Notes: a model not told the origin generated them from the letters alone. A stretch of DNA of 64,000 nucleotides from Amygdalobacter nucleatus (GCF_029167365.1 NZ_JARFNM010000001.1:1046001-1110000), one strand, 5' to 3'; positions 7,332 through 17,020 are shown, numbered from the stretch's first letter. Numbers and translations: made by a program.

Positions 7332-10148
7332 TCAGCTACTTCTAAATAAAGCATGTGCTTTCCAAGCGTCAAGATAGCCTGTCCAGTGCCAATAATTTAA
7401 ACTTGGTCTAACTAGTAAACGACCAAAAATGTTTTGCTTGATGGTTATTTTGCCCTGTAAATCAGTTCTTAAAGCAAAAACTTTGTGTCTATTTAAGCGA
7501 TCGATCACCTCTCTACGTGGATGCCTATAAGTATTGCTAAAAGCGCAGGAAATTACAGCTAATTTGGGCCTAACACAATCCAAAAATTCATCACATGTAC
7601 TGCCTTTCGAACCATGATGCGCTACTTTAAGTATCGGTGCAGCTTGAACTAGTTTATGAGCTAGCCAATCATTCTCAGCCTCCTTGCTTATATCCCCTGT
7701 AAACAAAGCTATATTTTGCTTATTAAATGATAAATAAAGGCCAAGGCTGTAATCATTTTCTTGCTCAGAGTATGATTTCACTTGAATAAAGTGAAGTTTT
7801 AGTCGCTTATTCAACACTATATCAGGTAATCTGTCTAACTTTAGCCGTGGCAAAGCCACTAATTCGATTTGTTTAGCTTGACAGATGGTGCTTAATTCTT
7901 GATATACAACAAACTTCTCACTGTTAGCTAAAGGTTTACTACAAATAATTGCCTTAACTTGACCTGCTTTCGCTAAGTTAAAAATACCGCCATAATGGTC
8001 ACTATCAAAATGTGAAATAATTGCAAGATCAAAGGTTCGCACAGCCTGAGCCTGCATAAAATCACGAATTGTTGAAAAATTTTTAGCCTCACCTCCATCA
8101 ATTAAACAATAATGTTTCTGCAAAGCTTGCCAATATTGAATAACACAAGCATCCCCCTGACCAACTGCTAAAAAGTGCAAACTATAAATTGTTAAGTTAA
8201 ACAGATAGCATATGCCCAGACAAAAAGCTAAGCTAAGCAGGCTAATAAAGCGCCACTTAAAGACTGAACGCTTAATTGGCAATTTGGCTATGTAATATTG
8301 CCTAAAAAGATAGGTTAGCATAAGCATAAGTCCGGCGCTAAAAAGCTGTTTATTACTGACTTTGTATGAAGAAAAGCAATTGACCCAAGCCAAAGCTTGC
8401 CTTAAAAAGTCTAAACTAAATTTAAGTAATTCACCTATCACTCTATAAATAGGAAGCGAACAGAGATAAGCCAAAGCATTAACTATATTGAGACTGTTAA
8501 ATAGCAAGGCTAAATACACAAGAATAGGTAAAATTAAACTGTTTGCTAAAATTTTGGCTAAACTTAGCTCATCATTAAGCAGATTAAATAAGCTATATAC
8601 CAACTGAATAACAAGCACAATCAAGCTAGCCTGACTTATGCGACTGTTCATTAAATTTTTCAAGAAAGCATACCAATAATTAGTCTGTTTTTGTTGTTTT
8701 GCCCGATAGAAGTCTGTCAGCGAGTGTGGATAATAGCGTCTCGCCTTATTTGCCGATTTAGAAGTTAAATTAGCTATGAGTTTAGATTGAGAGCCATTAG
8801 CTTTTTGCTTACGCTGCCTAAACATTATTACTTGTAAACAATATAAAGTTAAGCAGGCTAACAAACTTAAATGGAAACTGATATTACTAATCAAATACGG
8901 TTGCCAGGCTAAGAGAAAAAAATTAGCCAAACTAGCTAATTTGAACTTGTTCAAATTACGGCCTGATAGATGGCTTATTTGCAATAAAACATATTGCAAA
9001 ATTGCTCGCCAAAAAGCTATCTCTGTGAGATAAAAGCAAGCTAAGAACGCTAGCAAACAGAGAGCTAGAATTTGCCGTTTGTACCATGTAAAAGGGCTGG
9101 CCTCGACCAATAAAAAAATAAGCGCAAGCAAATAATTAACGTGCTGGCCAGATGCTACAAGCGCATGAATAATACCAGCTGTTTGAAATGCTGATTTATC
9201 TCTTTTCGCTAAATAATTGCCGTTGGCTAAGCTCACAGCTTGTGCTAAGCCCGCATCTTCTTCATTTAGGCTATGTCTTAAAAGTTGTTGCCAGTAATAA
9301 TGCATATTTTGTAAGCTTACTAACGACTTAAGCAAACGATTAGGCCAACTTAATTGACTAGGGTCAATTGTCTTCCAACTTTTAACTTGCAAAATTAAGT
9401 AAATACCTTTGCTTGCTAAATAGCGCCTAGCATCAAAGCCGTCAGCTGTCAGAGCATTTGGGGGCGCTTCTAAGCTTCCTTGTACCTCCAAATAATCACC
9501 AGCTTTCAAATAAGCTGTTGTCAACTTGCTAAAACTAGAATTAGGAAAGACCAATTGTAGCCTTAATCTGTTTGGAGTTTGCGCGATACATTGCTTAGTT
9601 CCGTATTGCCTAGTCTGTAACAAGCTGGTAGTTAAGACCTTGGTCTTAATTGTTAAATGCCATTTCTCAGTTTGTAAAAAGGGAAATTGTTTAGCTAAAT
9701 CTAGACTTTGATGATAGAAATGTCCCGTTAAGCGTTTGGCTGATTTTAGCTCACCTAAGATGGCTGATTGAAACTCACTTGAAACCGTACGATTATAGTT
9801 ACTAATATATGGTTCAATTAATTGGCGCTGCTCTGTCAGATCATTAAAATAACGCCAAGTTAAAAAGCTAAAGCACAAAATCTGTAAGCAGGCTAAATAA
9901 AGGCCAAATTGCCAATTAAAGCCTGCCTTACATCTAGTAACGTACATAGCAACAAATTGCAAACTCAAAGCTAGTAAGAGCATCAAGCTGCCTAAGCTAA
10001 GGCTTTGCTTGATTGAAAAACTTCCTGCAAAATTAATGATCGTCAATGCATAAGCTATTACGGCTAAAGCAAATGGCGCATAGCTGAATTTAAGATACAA
10101 AGCTAAAATATAAACTAAGCTCTGTTTCGCATACTTATATGGTTCCAT
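7332..10148 (-). CDS. comEC: ComEC/Rec2 DNA uptake channel
   Basis: 938 residues. ComEC is the inner-membrane channel that carries single-stranded DNA into the cell during transformation. Hydrophobic helices at the N-terminus are followed by a soluble OB-like region (about 90-250), then the multi-helix competence domain containing GIIHALVASGQHVNYLLAL. A C-terminal metallo-beta-lactamase-like domain has the signatures HFLAVGQGDACVI, SHFDSDHYGG and HHGSKGST. The metal-binding His and Asp residues in SHFDSDH are present. The start ATG has only a weak GAG upstream. A conserved element shared with comEA lies 48 nt before the start. Confidence 0.95.
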   Translation of the reverse strand: MEPYKYAKQSLVYILALYLKFSYAPFALAVIAYALTIINFAGSFSIKQSLSLGSLMLLLALSLQFVAMYVTRCKAGFNWQFGLYLACLQILCFSFLTWRYFNDLTEQRQLIEPYISNYNRTVSSEFQSAILGELKSAKRLTGHFYHQSLDLAKQFPFLQTEKWHLTIKTKVLTTSLLQTRQYGTKQCIAQTPNRLRLQLVFPNSSFSKLTTAYLKAGDYLEVQGSLEAPPNALTADGFDARRYLASKGIYLILQVKSWKTIDPSQLSWPNRLLKSLVSLQNMHYYWQQLLRHSLNEEDAGLAQAVSLANGNYLAKRDKSAFQTAGIIHALVASGQHVNYLLALIFLLVEASPFTWYKRQILALCLLAFLACFYLTEIAFWRAILQYVLLQISHLSGRNLNKFKLASLANFFLLAWQPYLISNISFHLSLLACLTLYCLQVIMFRQRKQKANGSQSKLIANLTSKSANKARRYYPHSLTDFYRAKQQKQTNYWYAFLKNLMNSRISQASLIVLVIQLVYSLFNLLNDELSLAKILANSLILPILVYLALLFNSLNIVNALAYLCSLPIYRVIGELLKFSLDFLRQALAWVNCFSSYKVSNKQLFSAGLMLMLTYLFRQYYIAKLPIKRSVFKWRFISLLSLAFCLGICYLFNLTIYSLHFLAVGQGDACVIQYWQALQKHYCLIDGGEAKNFSTIRDFMQAQAVRTFDLAIISHFDSDHYGGIFNLAKAGQVKAIICSKPLANSEKFVVYQELSTICQAKQIELVALPRLKLDRLPDIVLNKRLKLHFIQVKSYSEQENDYSLGLYLSFNKQNIALFTGDISKEAENDWLAHKLVQAAPILKVAHHGSKGSTCDEFLDCVRPKLAVISCAFSNTYRHPRREVIDRLNRHKVFALRTDLQGKITIKQNIFGRLLVRPSLNYWHWTGYLDAWKAHALFRSS

Positions 10149-10196
10149 AGCTCTAGCTTAATTGAATTTAGCCGAGCTGTTGGGAGAAAATAAATT

Positions 10197-10221
10197 CAAA
10201 AATTCGTAAATTCCAAACTTA
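10197..10221 (-). promoter_or_regulatory. candidate competence element upstream of comEC
   Basis: A 25 bp segment matches a 24 bp segment upstream of comEA at 61419-61442, with a single one-base insertion. On the minus strand the shared core reads AATTTACGAATTTTTG. Both copies face the same way relative to their gene, 48 and 71 nt before the ATG. TACGAAT resembles the core of the streptococcal competence box, but no functional equivalence is shown. Confidence 0.45.
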
Positions 10222-10233
10222 ATATCTAACTAC

Positions 10234-10836
10234 TTAAAACATTGCACGGATATATGCTAATAAGTCCTCTAATCCGCTTGATTTGCTAGCTGAAATAGCA
10301 AAACAAGGTGCCTGTATAAGTTTTTGGCAATTAAGTAAAGCTTGTTTCTGTTGCATTTTGCTCAATTTATCTGCTTTATTGAGAACAACGATGTAAGGCA
10401 GATTTTTATAATTTAACCACTCAATCATGGCTAAATCAGAAGCTTGTGGCGTATGGCGAATATCAAGTAGCAAGATGATCAAAGCAAATGAGCGGCCTGA
10501 TTCAAGGTAATTATCTGTTAATTCAGAAAATTCAGCCTGTTTATTTTGACCCGCTACGCTATAACCATAGCCTGGCAAGTCAGTTAGATAAAATTCCAAC
10601 TTTTTAGAGCTTGCTTTATCTGTGTCTTTGATTAAAAAATAATTGACAGCTTGGGTTTTACCAGGCTTCTGACTAACTTTGGCCAAGGCCCTTCTGCCCG
10701 TTAAAGCATTGATTAAAGTTGATTTGCCAGCATTAGAGCGACCTGCCAAGACAATCTCTGGTAAAGGTGCCAAATTAAGCTCTTTTAGGCTATAAACTGA
10801 TTTAATAAATTCACTTTGCTTAAATGTTTGCGACAT
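10234..10836 (-). CDS. engB: ribosome biogenesis GTPase EngB (YsxC/YihA)
   Basis: 200 residues, standard length. This essential small GTPase takes part in late assembly of the large ribosomal subunit. The G1 loop is GRSNAGKST, G3 is DLPGYG, G4 is NKAD and G5 is SASKSSG. The start ATG is preceded by GGAGAAAAGAGAG. It is divergent from the PRPP-synthetase pair, with a promoter region between them. The downstream comEC has its own candidate regulatory element, so the two may be separately controlled. Confidence 0.96.
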   Translation of the reverse strand: MSQTFKQSEFIKSVYSLKELNLAPLPEIVLAGRSNAGKSTLINALTGRRALAKVSQKPGKTQAVNYFLIKDTDKASSKKLEFYLTDLPGYGYSVAGQNKQAEFSELTDNYLESGRSFALIILLLDIRHTPQASDLAMIEWLNYKNLPYIVVLNKADKLSKMQQKQALLNCQKLIQAPCFAISASKSSGLEDLLAYIRAMF

Positions 10837-10865
10837 GCTGACTCTCTTTTCTCCATTTTGTCAAG

Positions 10866-10917
10866 ATTATAGGCCAAATCTTAACTTATCTGCAAGCTCA
10901 TAAATCTAGGTTATAAT
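10866..10917. promoter_or_regulatory. divergent promoters for engB and the PRPP synthetase pair
   Basis: Minus strand: TTGCAG (10895-10890), 18 nt, TATAAT (10871-10866), reading toward engB. Plus strand: CTGCAA (10890-10895), 16 nt, TATAAT (10912-10917), reading toward the PRPP-synthetase genes. The same six bases would serve as the -35 in both directions. Both -10 boxes are perfect; the -35 boxes are weak. Confidence 0.45.
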
Positions 10918-11013
10918 AAAGGTGTATTGTCTTTAATTAGCAAGAAGTGTATATGAACATAACTTGCATAAGTCGATTAACTACGACTATTAATAAAGAA
11001 TAAGGAGTTAGGC

Positions 11014-12231
11014 ATGCCTGAAGAGAGAATTAAAGCAAAACAGTATTTTACTTATGACCAATATGGCGAAAATCTGATGGAACCAGTTGGTCCGCTTGTA
11101 GTTATTCCAATCGGTGCAACAAAATTTTGTGAGCAAGTAAACGCTTGGTTGTACGATCGTAGAAAAGCATATTTCGCAAATGGTGCAAACCAGCAAGTCC
11201 TCGAACATCCAGGATTTTTGAGAGAGAACTATCTATTGCCGACACAGAATTTGCGTTTGGAAACAGGTGAAGGTCGTATTCATCTCACCAATACAGTCCG
11301 TGGACATGATGTCTTTTTGATCTGCGATGTCATGAATTATTCTGAAACATATAGTTTCTATGGTCAGCCTAAAGCTATGACACCAGATGAGCATTATCAA
11401 GACTTGAAACGAATTATTTTGGCTTGTTCAGGCAAAGCAAGGCGTATCAATGTGATCATGCCTTTTCTCTATGAAAGTCGTCAGCATCGTAAAAACGGCC
11501 GTGAGTCATTAGACGCTGCTTATACGTTAGAGGAATTGGAAAATTTGGGCGTACATAACGTCATTACTTTTGATGCCCACGATCCGCGTGTGGCAAACTC
11601 TGTCCCTTCCCTAAGCTTTGAAAGCATCCCTACCACCTATCAGACATTGAAATGGATGTGCAAAAAATACCCTGATTTGGAATTCAGTCGGGATAAATTA
11701 ATGATCATCAGCCCAGATGAAGGTGGTGTTGATCGTGCAATGTACTACGCATCCATGTTGGGCTTAGACTTTGCAGCTTTCTACAAACGTCGTGATTACA
11801 GTAAAGTTGTGAATGGCCGTAACCCTATCATTGCCCATGAATTTTTGGGTGATAATGTGGAAGGCATGGATATTCTCATCGTCGATGACATGATTTCAAG
11901 TGGCGACTCAATGCTTGATATTGGTCGTGAACTAAAGAAACGTAAAGCTCGCCGTATTTTCTGCGCTGCTACCTTTGGTTTGTTCACTTCTGGCCTCGAA
12001 CGTTTCGATCAAGCTCACGCAGAAGGCATTTGCGATGCAGTTTTAACAAGTAACCTCATTTATCTACCACCTGAATTATTAGCTAAGCCTTGGTTCTGCC
12101 AGGTCGATTGCAGTAAATTTGTTGCCCTTTTGATTGATGCACTTAATCATGATTCATCTTTGGGTGCTTTGGTTGATCAAACGCAAAAAATTGACAAGCT
12201 TTTAGCAAAATACAATAAAAGATCTAACTAA
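11014..12231 (+). CDS. ribose-phosphate pyrophosphokinase family protein (copy 1)
   Basis: 405 residues, longer than the usual 315-residue Prs. Prs makes PRPP from ribose 5-phosphate and ATP for nucleotide, His and Trp synthesis. Recognisable parts are RQHRK (156-160, in place of the ATP loop RQDRK), TFDAHDPR (185-192), SPDEGGVDRA (233-242) and the PRPP loop IVDDMISSGDSML (289-301). These suggest it keeps catalytic function. AAGGAG lies eight nt before the ATG. A paralogue follows after 14 nt in the same operon. It could be the cell's only Prs or one subunit of a hetero-oligomer. Confidence 0.85.
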   Translation: MPEERIKAKQYFTYDQYGENLMEPVGPLVVIPIGATKFCEQVNAWLYDRRKAYFANGANQQVLEHPGFLRENYLLPTQNLRLETGEGRIHLTNTVRGHDVFLICDVMNYSETYSFYGQPKAMTPDEHYQDLKRIILACSGKARRINVIMPFLYESRQHRKNGRESLDAAYTLEELENLGVHNVITFDAHDPRVANSVPSLSFESIPTTYQTLKWMCKKYPDLEFSRDKLMIISPDEGGVDRAMYYASMLGLDFAAFYKRRDYSKVVNGRNPIIAHEFLGDNVEGMDILIVDDMISSGDSMLDIGRELKKRKARRIFCAATFGLFTSGLERFDQAHAEGICDAVLTSNLIYLPPELLAKPWFCQVDCSKFVALLIDALNHDSSLGALVDQTQKIDKLLAKYNKRSN

Positions 12232-12245
12232 GCGTGGAGGCTAGA

Positions 12246-13457
12246 ATGTCACTTTTATTCAATGATGAAGATTATTACAACTATAATCAGAAAAAATCAG
12301 TCCGCATGGGCTTAGTTGGGCCGCTCGCATTAATTTCCACTCAAGGAAACGAGGAATTTGTGGGCAAAATCAATGCTGAACTTTTGAGAATTAGACGCCA
12401 ACAAGTTGAAGAGCATCCTGAAATTTTGTTATCTGCACCTGGCTTTTTGCGTAGCGATTACCAAGCTGCTGCCAAATTTGTGCGTTTTTCATCAGGTGAA
12501 GCCAAATGCACAATTGGTCAAACCTTACGTGGTCACGATGTATTTATCATCGCTGATGTCCTAAATCACGGTGCTACTTACAAAATGCGGAATTTTGAAG
12601 TGCCAATGTCGCCAGATGAGCATTTGCAGGATATTAAACGCGCTATCTTAGCTATCGGTAATAAGGCTGCTCGTATCAATATTGTGATGCCTTATTTGTA
12701 CCAATCTAAGCAAGTTCTGCGTCGTAGCCGTGCGGCTTTGGATTGTGCCCAAATGCTCAAAGAATTAATCAAGCTTAATGTACACTCAATTGTGACTTTT
12801 GAGCCACATGAGCCTCGAATTGAAAATGCAATTCCAGAAATTGGTTTGGAACGCATCCCAAGTTCTTACCTCTTACTACGCACTTTACTTGAAAAAGAAA
12901 GTGATTTGTCTGTAGCAAAGGAAGATTTGGCTATCATCAGTCCTGATGAATCAGCTATGAAACGTGGTATTTTCTACTCATCAATTTTGGGTATCCAAAT
13001 GTCCACTTTCTACCGTCAACGTGACTACACAAACGGCAAAAATGGTGTTTATCCTGTTGCTAAATATCGCTTCCTTGGTGAAAATTTAGAGGGCAAGAGC
13101 GTCTTAATTGTCGATGATATGATTCTAAGCGGCGATACAATGCTGAAAACAGCTTATCGTTTACGCAAAGAACAGAGGGTCAAAGATATTTACTGTCTTG
13201 CTACCTTCCCTATTTTCACAAACGGTCTCAAAACATATCAAGAAGCTTATGAACAAGGTGTAATTAAGGGTGTTTACAGCACAAACTTAATCTATCGCAC
13301 ACCAGAATTATTGAAGCAAGAGTGGTATCACGAAGCTGATACAACTAAGTTTATCGCTTCTTTGATTGATTGCATCAACCATAACGCTTCAATTTCTAAT
13401 TTGGTAGACCAGACAGCTTCTATCAACGAGCTCTTGCGCCTACGTCAAAATAAGTAA
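12246..13457 (+). CDS. ribose-phosphate pyrophosphokinase-like paralogue (copy 2, diverged)
   Basis: 403 residues, clearly homologous over its full length to the preceding gene. The PRPP loop is kept (IVDDMILSGDTML, 288-300). The ATP-site loop is KQVLRR (155-160) instead of RQHRK. The metal-binding FDAHD is FEPHE (185-189), and SPDEGGV has become SPDESAM (232-238). It may be catalytically impaired and act as a regulatory partner, as PRPP synthetase-associated proteins do in animals, but that is inference. The start at 12246 follows GTGGAGG six nt upstream. A terminator follows the gene. Confidence 0.8.
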   Translation: MSLLFNDEDYYNYNQKKSVRMGLVGPLALISTQGNEEFVGKINAELLRIRRQQVEEHPEILLSAPGFLRSDYQAAAKFVRFSSGEAKCTIGQTLRGHDVFIIADVLNHGATYKMRNFEVPMSPDEHLQDIKRAILAIGNKAARINIVMPYLYQSKQVLRRSRAALDCAQMLKELIKLNVHSIVTFEPHEPRIENAIPEIGLERIPSSYLLLRTLLEKESDLSVAKEDLAIISPDESAMKRGIFYSSILGIQMSTFYRQRDYTNGKNGVYPVAKYRFLGENLEGKSVLIVDDMILSGDTMLKTAYRLRKEQRVKDIYCLATFPIFTNGLKTYQEAYEQGVIKGVYSTNLIYRTPELLKQEWYHEADTTKFIASLIDCINHNASISNLVDQTASINELLRLRQNK

Positions 13458-13492
13458 GCCAAAAATACGTAAGCAACAGACAAGTTAAAACT

Positions 13493-13534
13493 AAAGCACT
13501 AACTCTGAGCTAAACTCACTGTTAGTGCTTTTTA
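13493..13534 (+). terminator. rho-independent terminator after the PRPP synthetase pair
   Basis: AAGCACTAAC, a 17 nt loop, GTTAGTGCTT, then TTTT. It lies between convergent genes and could also serve the PP2C gene in the other direction. Confidence 0.75.
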
Positions 13535-13564
13535 TTAGCTTAAACTGGGAATAAGTTTCCTTAG

Positions 13565-15295
13565 TCAACTAAGCCATTGACCAAACACTGTCACAATATC
13601 CTGCCACAAGCGCTTAAAATCGAAAGCATAGAACCAATACAGGCTAGCTACGAATAAAATCGTTGTAAATACTAATAGACTGATTAAAATGGAAGTTAAT
13701 AATTGTAAGGCAATTTGTTGCTTATCTTTAGTTTTTTCAGTCTGACTATTTGCTTCTACCTTAGGCTCACTAACTAAATTGTTTGCAACTTGCTTCCCTT
13801 TATCTTTGGCTTGTCGTTTCAACGCTTCTTGTCTGGCTAATTCAAAGCGCTCTAAGTCATCTGTCGTAATTGGTTCTGTTGGTGTCCTATTTTCAGCAAA
13901 GAAGCTTAGGCTGCTTGCGTTGGTATTTGAGCCTATAACACGCGAAATTAACACATTTTCAGATTTACTAGCTTCCTTAGCACTATCATTAGCTTTGTCC
14001 TTGCTATCAGTTGTTAAATCCACACGACGAGTTTTGCCTAAATCAGCTGGTAAATCAACCTGTGTATCAGATTTACTGATAGATAAGCTACGTTTAGTCT
14101 CAGTATTTTTTAGGCGATTAACTTTTTTCTCATGGACCTCAGCTTCGGCTAAAGCTTGCTTCTCCTCTAATTTTTGATAGTTCAAATAAGGATACTGCAA
14201 CATATCGATATTGCTGATGCCTTTGGCTAGGTGCTTAATCTCAGCATCAACGGTGAAAATTGGCTTCTCATCGCCCTCTGTCTGTTCTAATGCCTCACCT
14301 ATCTGCCTGGTTTTTGCAACATTGCTAGCTAAATTACTAGTTTGCATATTTTCTAAAAGTGCTTCATTTAGCTTCATTCTAAGCTGTGGATCTTGTCTGG
14401 TGTCCTGACTTGTTTTGCTATTAGAAGTTTGGGCTAAGAAATCTGCACTACTTAAAATTCGATGCTGTCCAGTTTTCATCAGCCGTTCATCACTTAAAGC
14501 ATCAATTGCAACCAAAATAACCGTGATATTATCTTTACCACCGGCAATAATTGCTTTCTGCACCAAATCTTCTGCTGCCAACTTTATATCAGTCGTACTT
14601 GCTAAAATCTTTCTAATGCTTTCATCAAGCAGCATATCGGTTAGGCCATCACTACAAAGCAAAAAGTAGTCGCCTTCTTGCAAAGTAATTTCTGGTGAAA
14701 GAGCTGGTTCCAATTTGTACTCGTTAGGAAAAATACCTAAATGCTGGACTAGGCGGTTATGCTCAGGATGAGTTTTGACTTCGCTCTGCGGAATTAAGCC
14801 TAAATCAGCTAATTTCTGGGCCTGTGTCTGGTCAACTGTCAGCTGTTTCAACTTACCTTGGCGAAATAAATAAATCCGGCTATCACCTAAATTGATACAG
14901 CGTGCAACTTTTTGGCGAATTAAAAGTGAGGAAAAAGTTGTACCCATGCGTAAACCATTATGCGAGCGCACACGGTCACATATCTCCTGATTCACCATGA
15001 GTAAATAACTTTCCATTAAATCAGCAAAATCTTGCTTGGTGGAATGTCTCAAACGATCTTCAATAGCAGATAAGCCTGAAACGGCAATTAAAGATGCCTC
15101 CTCACCATAGCTCTCACCACCCATACCATCGCAAACAACAAACAAAGAAGCATCCGTCGTCTTATCCAAATAATGCCAATAAGGCACGTTCACTTCACTA
15201 CCGTGCCGCCATTCACCATTCAAATATAAATTATCTTCATTGTTATCTCTAACTGCTCCCGTTTCCGAAATGGCAATGACACGATACTTGATCAC
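13565..15295 (-). CDS. membrane-anchored PP2C-type protein phosphatase
   Basis: 576 residues. The N-terminal 270 residues are a PPM/PP2C Ser/Thr phosphatase with all usual motifs: DNNED (17-21), DGMGG (56-60), GDSR, SDGLTD and GGKDNIT. A long polar, charged linker of about 250 residues with no recognised domain follows. A single transmembrane helix sits near the C-terminus (about 527-555), leaving a short external tail. The phosphatase should face the cytoplasm. Bacterial PP2C genes usually sit beside a PASTA kinase; none is here. The start is GTG at 15295 with GAGGAT upstream. Confidence 0.9.
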   Translation of the reverse strand: MIKYRVIAISETGAVRDNNEDNLYLNGEWRHGSEVNVPYWHYLDKTTDASLFVVCDGMGGESYGEEASLIAVSGLSAIEDRLRHSTKQDFADLMESYLLMVNQEICDRVRSHNGLRMGTTFSSLLIRQKVARCINLGDSRIYLFRQGKLKQLTVDQTQAQKLADLGLIPQSEVKTHPEHNRLVQHLGIFPNEYKLEPALSPEITLQEGDYFLLCSDGLTDMLLDESIRKILASTTDIKLAAEDLVQKAIIAGGKDNITVILVAIDALSDERLMKTGQHRILSSADFLAQTSNSKTSQDTRQDPQLRMKLNEALLENMQTSNLASNVAKTRQIGEALEQTEGDEKPIFTVDAEIKHLAKGISNIDMLQYPYLNYQKLEEKQALAEAEVHEKKVNRLKNTETKRSLSISKSDTQVDLPADLGKTRRVDLTTDSKDKANDSAKEASKSENVLISRVIGSNTNASSLSFFAENRTPTEPITTDDLERFELARQEALKRQAKDKGKQVANNLVSEPKVEANSQTEKTKDKQQIALQLLTSILISLLVFTTILFVASLYWFYAFDFKRLWQDIVTVFGQWLS

Positions 15296-15406
15296 TAGAT
15301 AATCCTCATTTCTGCTATCTAATCAGATTATATTATATCTTGCTCGGGCAAAAATAGCTGCTTATGTGCTATCATAATACGGAATTATGGAAAAGAGGCG
15401 GTACTT

Positions 15407-16915
15407 ATGGCAACAATCCATCCTCAAGCACTGAGCGACTTAGCACTTAATGCTCGCATTTTCTTCGTCGGTATCGGTGGCGTAAGCATGAGCGGTCTAG
15501 CTTTGATGGCCAAGAATCTCGGTTATACAGTGGCAGGCTCTGATCCACATGCAAACAGCCGAACAGAACATTTACAATCTGAACAAATCAAAGTTCACTA
15601 TTCACATCATAAAATGTGGATCGATGACTTTCAGCCTGATATAGCCGTCTACACGGCAGCGATTAAACGACCTAATCCAGAACTTGATCGCTGTCAGGAA
15701 TTAAATATCCCGACAATTGATCGAGCTGAATTTTTAGGTTGGATAACAAGATATTATAGTCGTGTTATTAACGTTGCAGGTACACATGGTAAAACAACAA
15801 GCACCTCCATGTTGGCCTCAATGCTAATTGCCGATAATTTCGATCCTTCTGTCCATTTAGGTGCAGAATTTAGCGGCTTTGGTGGTTCAACAGTCAGAAA
15901 CGGCCGTCCTGGTGATATATTAGTTTCAGAAGCTTGTGAATATAATTCTAGCTTACTGAATTTCCGTTCGACAACAGCTATTTTGCTGAACATTGATAAC
16001 GATCATCTTGATTACTTTAAGACAATGGATCGTCTCATTAACTGCTTTGCCCAATTTATAGCTAATATTCCAGCTGATGGCCAGTTAATCGTAATTGATA
16101 AAGGACCACATATTGCAAAATGCCTAGCTGAAGCTAAGCAAATGAGAGCTCAAAAAAATAACGGCCAAATTAAGTTATATAGCTTTAATATAGTTGATAC
16201 TGAAAATTATGCTGCTTGTTGTGAGCAACCTGAAGACAAGCGCGTGCAACTTTGGGCTGAGCATCTAATTCCAGATTACGCTGCTTTCAACTTAACATAT
16301 GAAGGTGGTTATCCTTGCTTTGATTTCTACAAACAAGGCAGATTTTTAGCCCATATCAACTTACAAATCCCAGGTCGACACAACGTCTTGAATGCCTTGG
16401 CTTCCCTTGCCTGCGCTGATTTGTACGGAGCTAATATCGAAACAATCTGTAATGCGCTACAAAATTTCCATGGTGCTGATGGCCGTTTCGAAGTAAAAGG
16501 CACATTTCAAGGTGCAACAATTGTTGGTGACTATGCCCACCATCCAACTGCAACTAAGGCCACTATCCTAGCTGCTTCCAAAATGCCCTTTAAGCATCGT
16601 TATGTAGTTTATCAGCCACTTACCTATGGCCGTGTTAAAAACCTCTTTAACGACTACGTCGAGGCTTTGAAGCAGGCAGAACATGTTCTCTTTATGAATA
16701 TCTTTAGTGACCGTGAAAAGAGCGATTTTGGCGTCAGCTCCGAGCAACTAGTCGAAGCTATCAACAAAGCAGGCGGCCATGCTGAGATGCAGCCTACCTA
16801 TGAAGATATAAAGCAGCGTTTAAGCGAACTTTGTAAGCCTGGCGACTTAGTCCTCTTCTTAGGCCCTGAAGAAGTAAGAATTTGTGGTCAAAGATTGGCT
16901 GATGAAAAGCTCTAA
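15407..16915 (+). CDS. murC: UDP-N-acetylmuramate--L-alanine ligase
   Basis: 502 residues. MurC adds L-alanine to UDP-MurNAc, the first amino acid of the peptidoglycan stem. The N-terminal Rossmann segment FFVGIGGVSMSGLA binds the UDP substrate. The ATP P-loop GTHGKTTS is at 125-132, and EACEY, DNDHLDYF and GDYAHHPT are typical Mur ligase motifs. A run of purines (GAGGCGG) precedes the ATG. It is a single-gene unit, divergent from the PP2C gene and ended by a strong hairpin shared with ftsH. The extra length over the typical 450-460 residues lies in the ADP-binding half. Confidence 0.95.
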   Translation: MATIHPQALSDLALNARIFFVGIGGVSMSGLALMAKNLGYTVAGSDPHANSRTEHLQSEQIKVHYSHHKMWIDDFQPDIAVYTAAIKRPNPELDRCQELNIPTIDRAEFLGWITRYYSRVINVAGTHGKTTSTSMLASMLIADNFDPSVHLGAEFSGFGGSTVRNGRPGDILVSEACEYNSSLLNFRSTTAILLNIDNDHLDYFKTMDRLINCFAQFIANIPADGQLIVIDKGPHIAKCLAEAKQMRAQKNNGQIKLYSFNIVDTENYAACCEQPEDKRVQLWAEHLIPDYAAFNLTYEGGYPCFDFYKQGRFLAHINLQIPGRHNVLNALASLACADLYGANIETICNALQNFHGADGRFEVKGTFQGATIVGDYAHHPTATKATILAASKMPFKHRYVVYQPLTYGRVKNLFNDYVEALKQAEHVLFMNIFSDREKSDFGVSSEQLVEAINKAGGHAEMQPTYEDIKQRLSELCKPGDLVLFLGPEEVRICGQRLADEKL

Positions 16916-16983
16916 GTTCTAAATTAAATAATTCTTAGTGCAAACTAATTCAAGTTATTAGAGTTATTAGAGTTATTACAAAA

Positions 16984-17020
16984 CAAAATCCGCAAGTCAA
17001 AAACTTGCGGATTTCTTTTA
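16984..17020. terminator. bidirectional terminator between murC and ftsH
   Basis: AAATCCGCAAGT, a short loop, ACTTGCGGATTT, with T-rich sequence on the 3' side in both directions. Serves convergent murC and ftsH. Confidence 0.85.
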
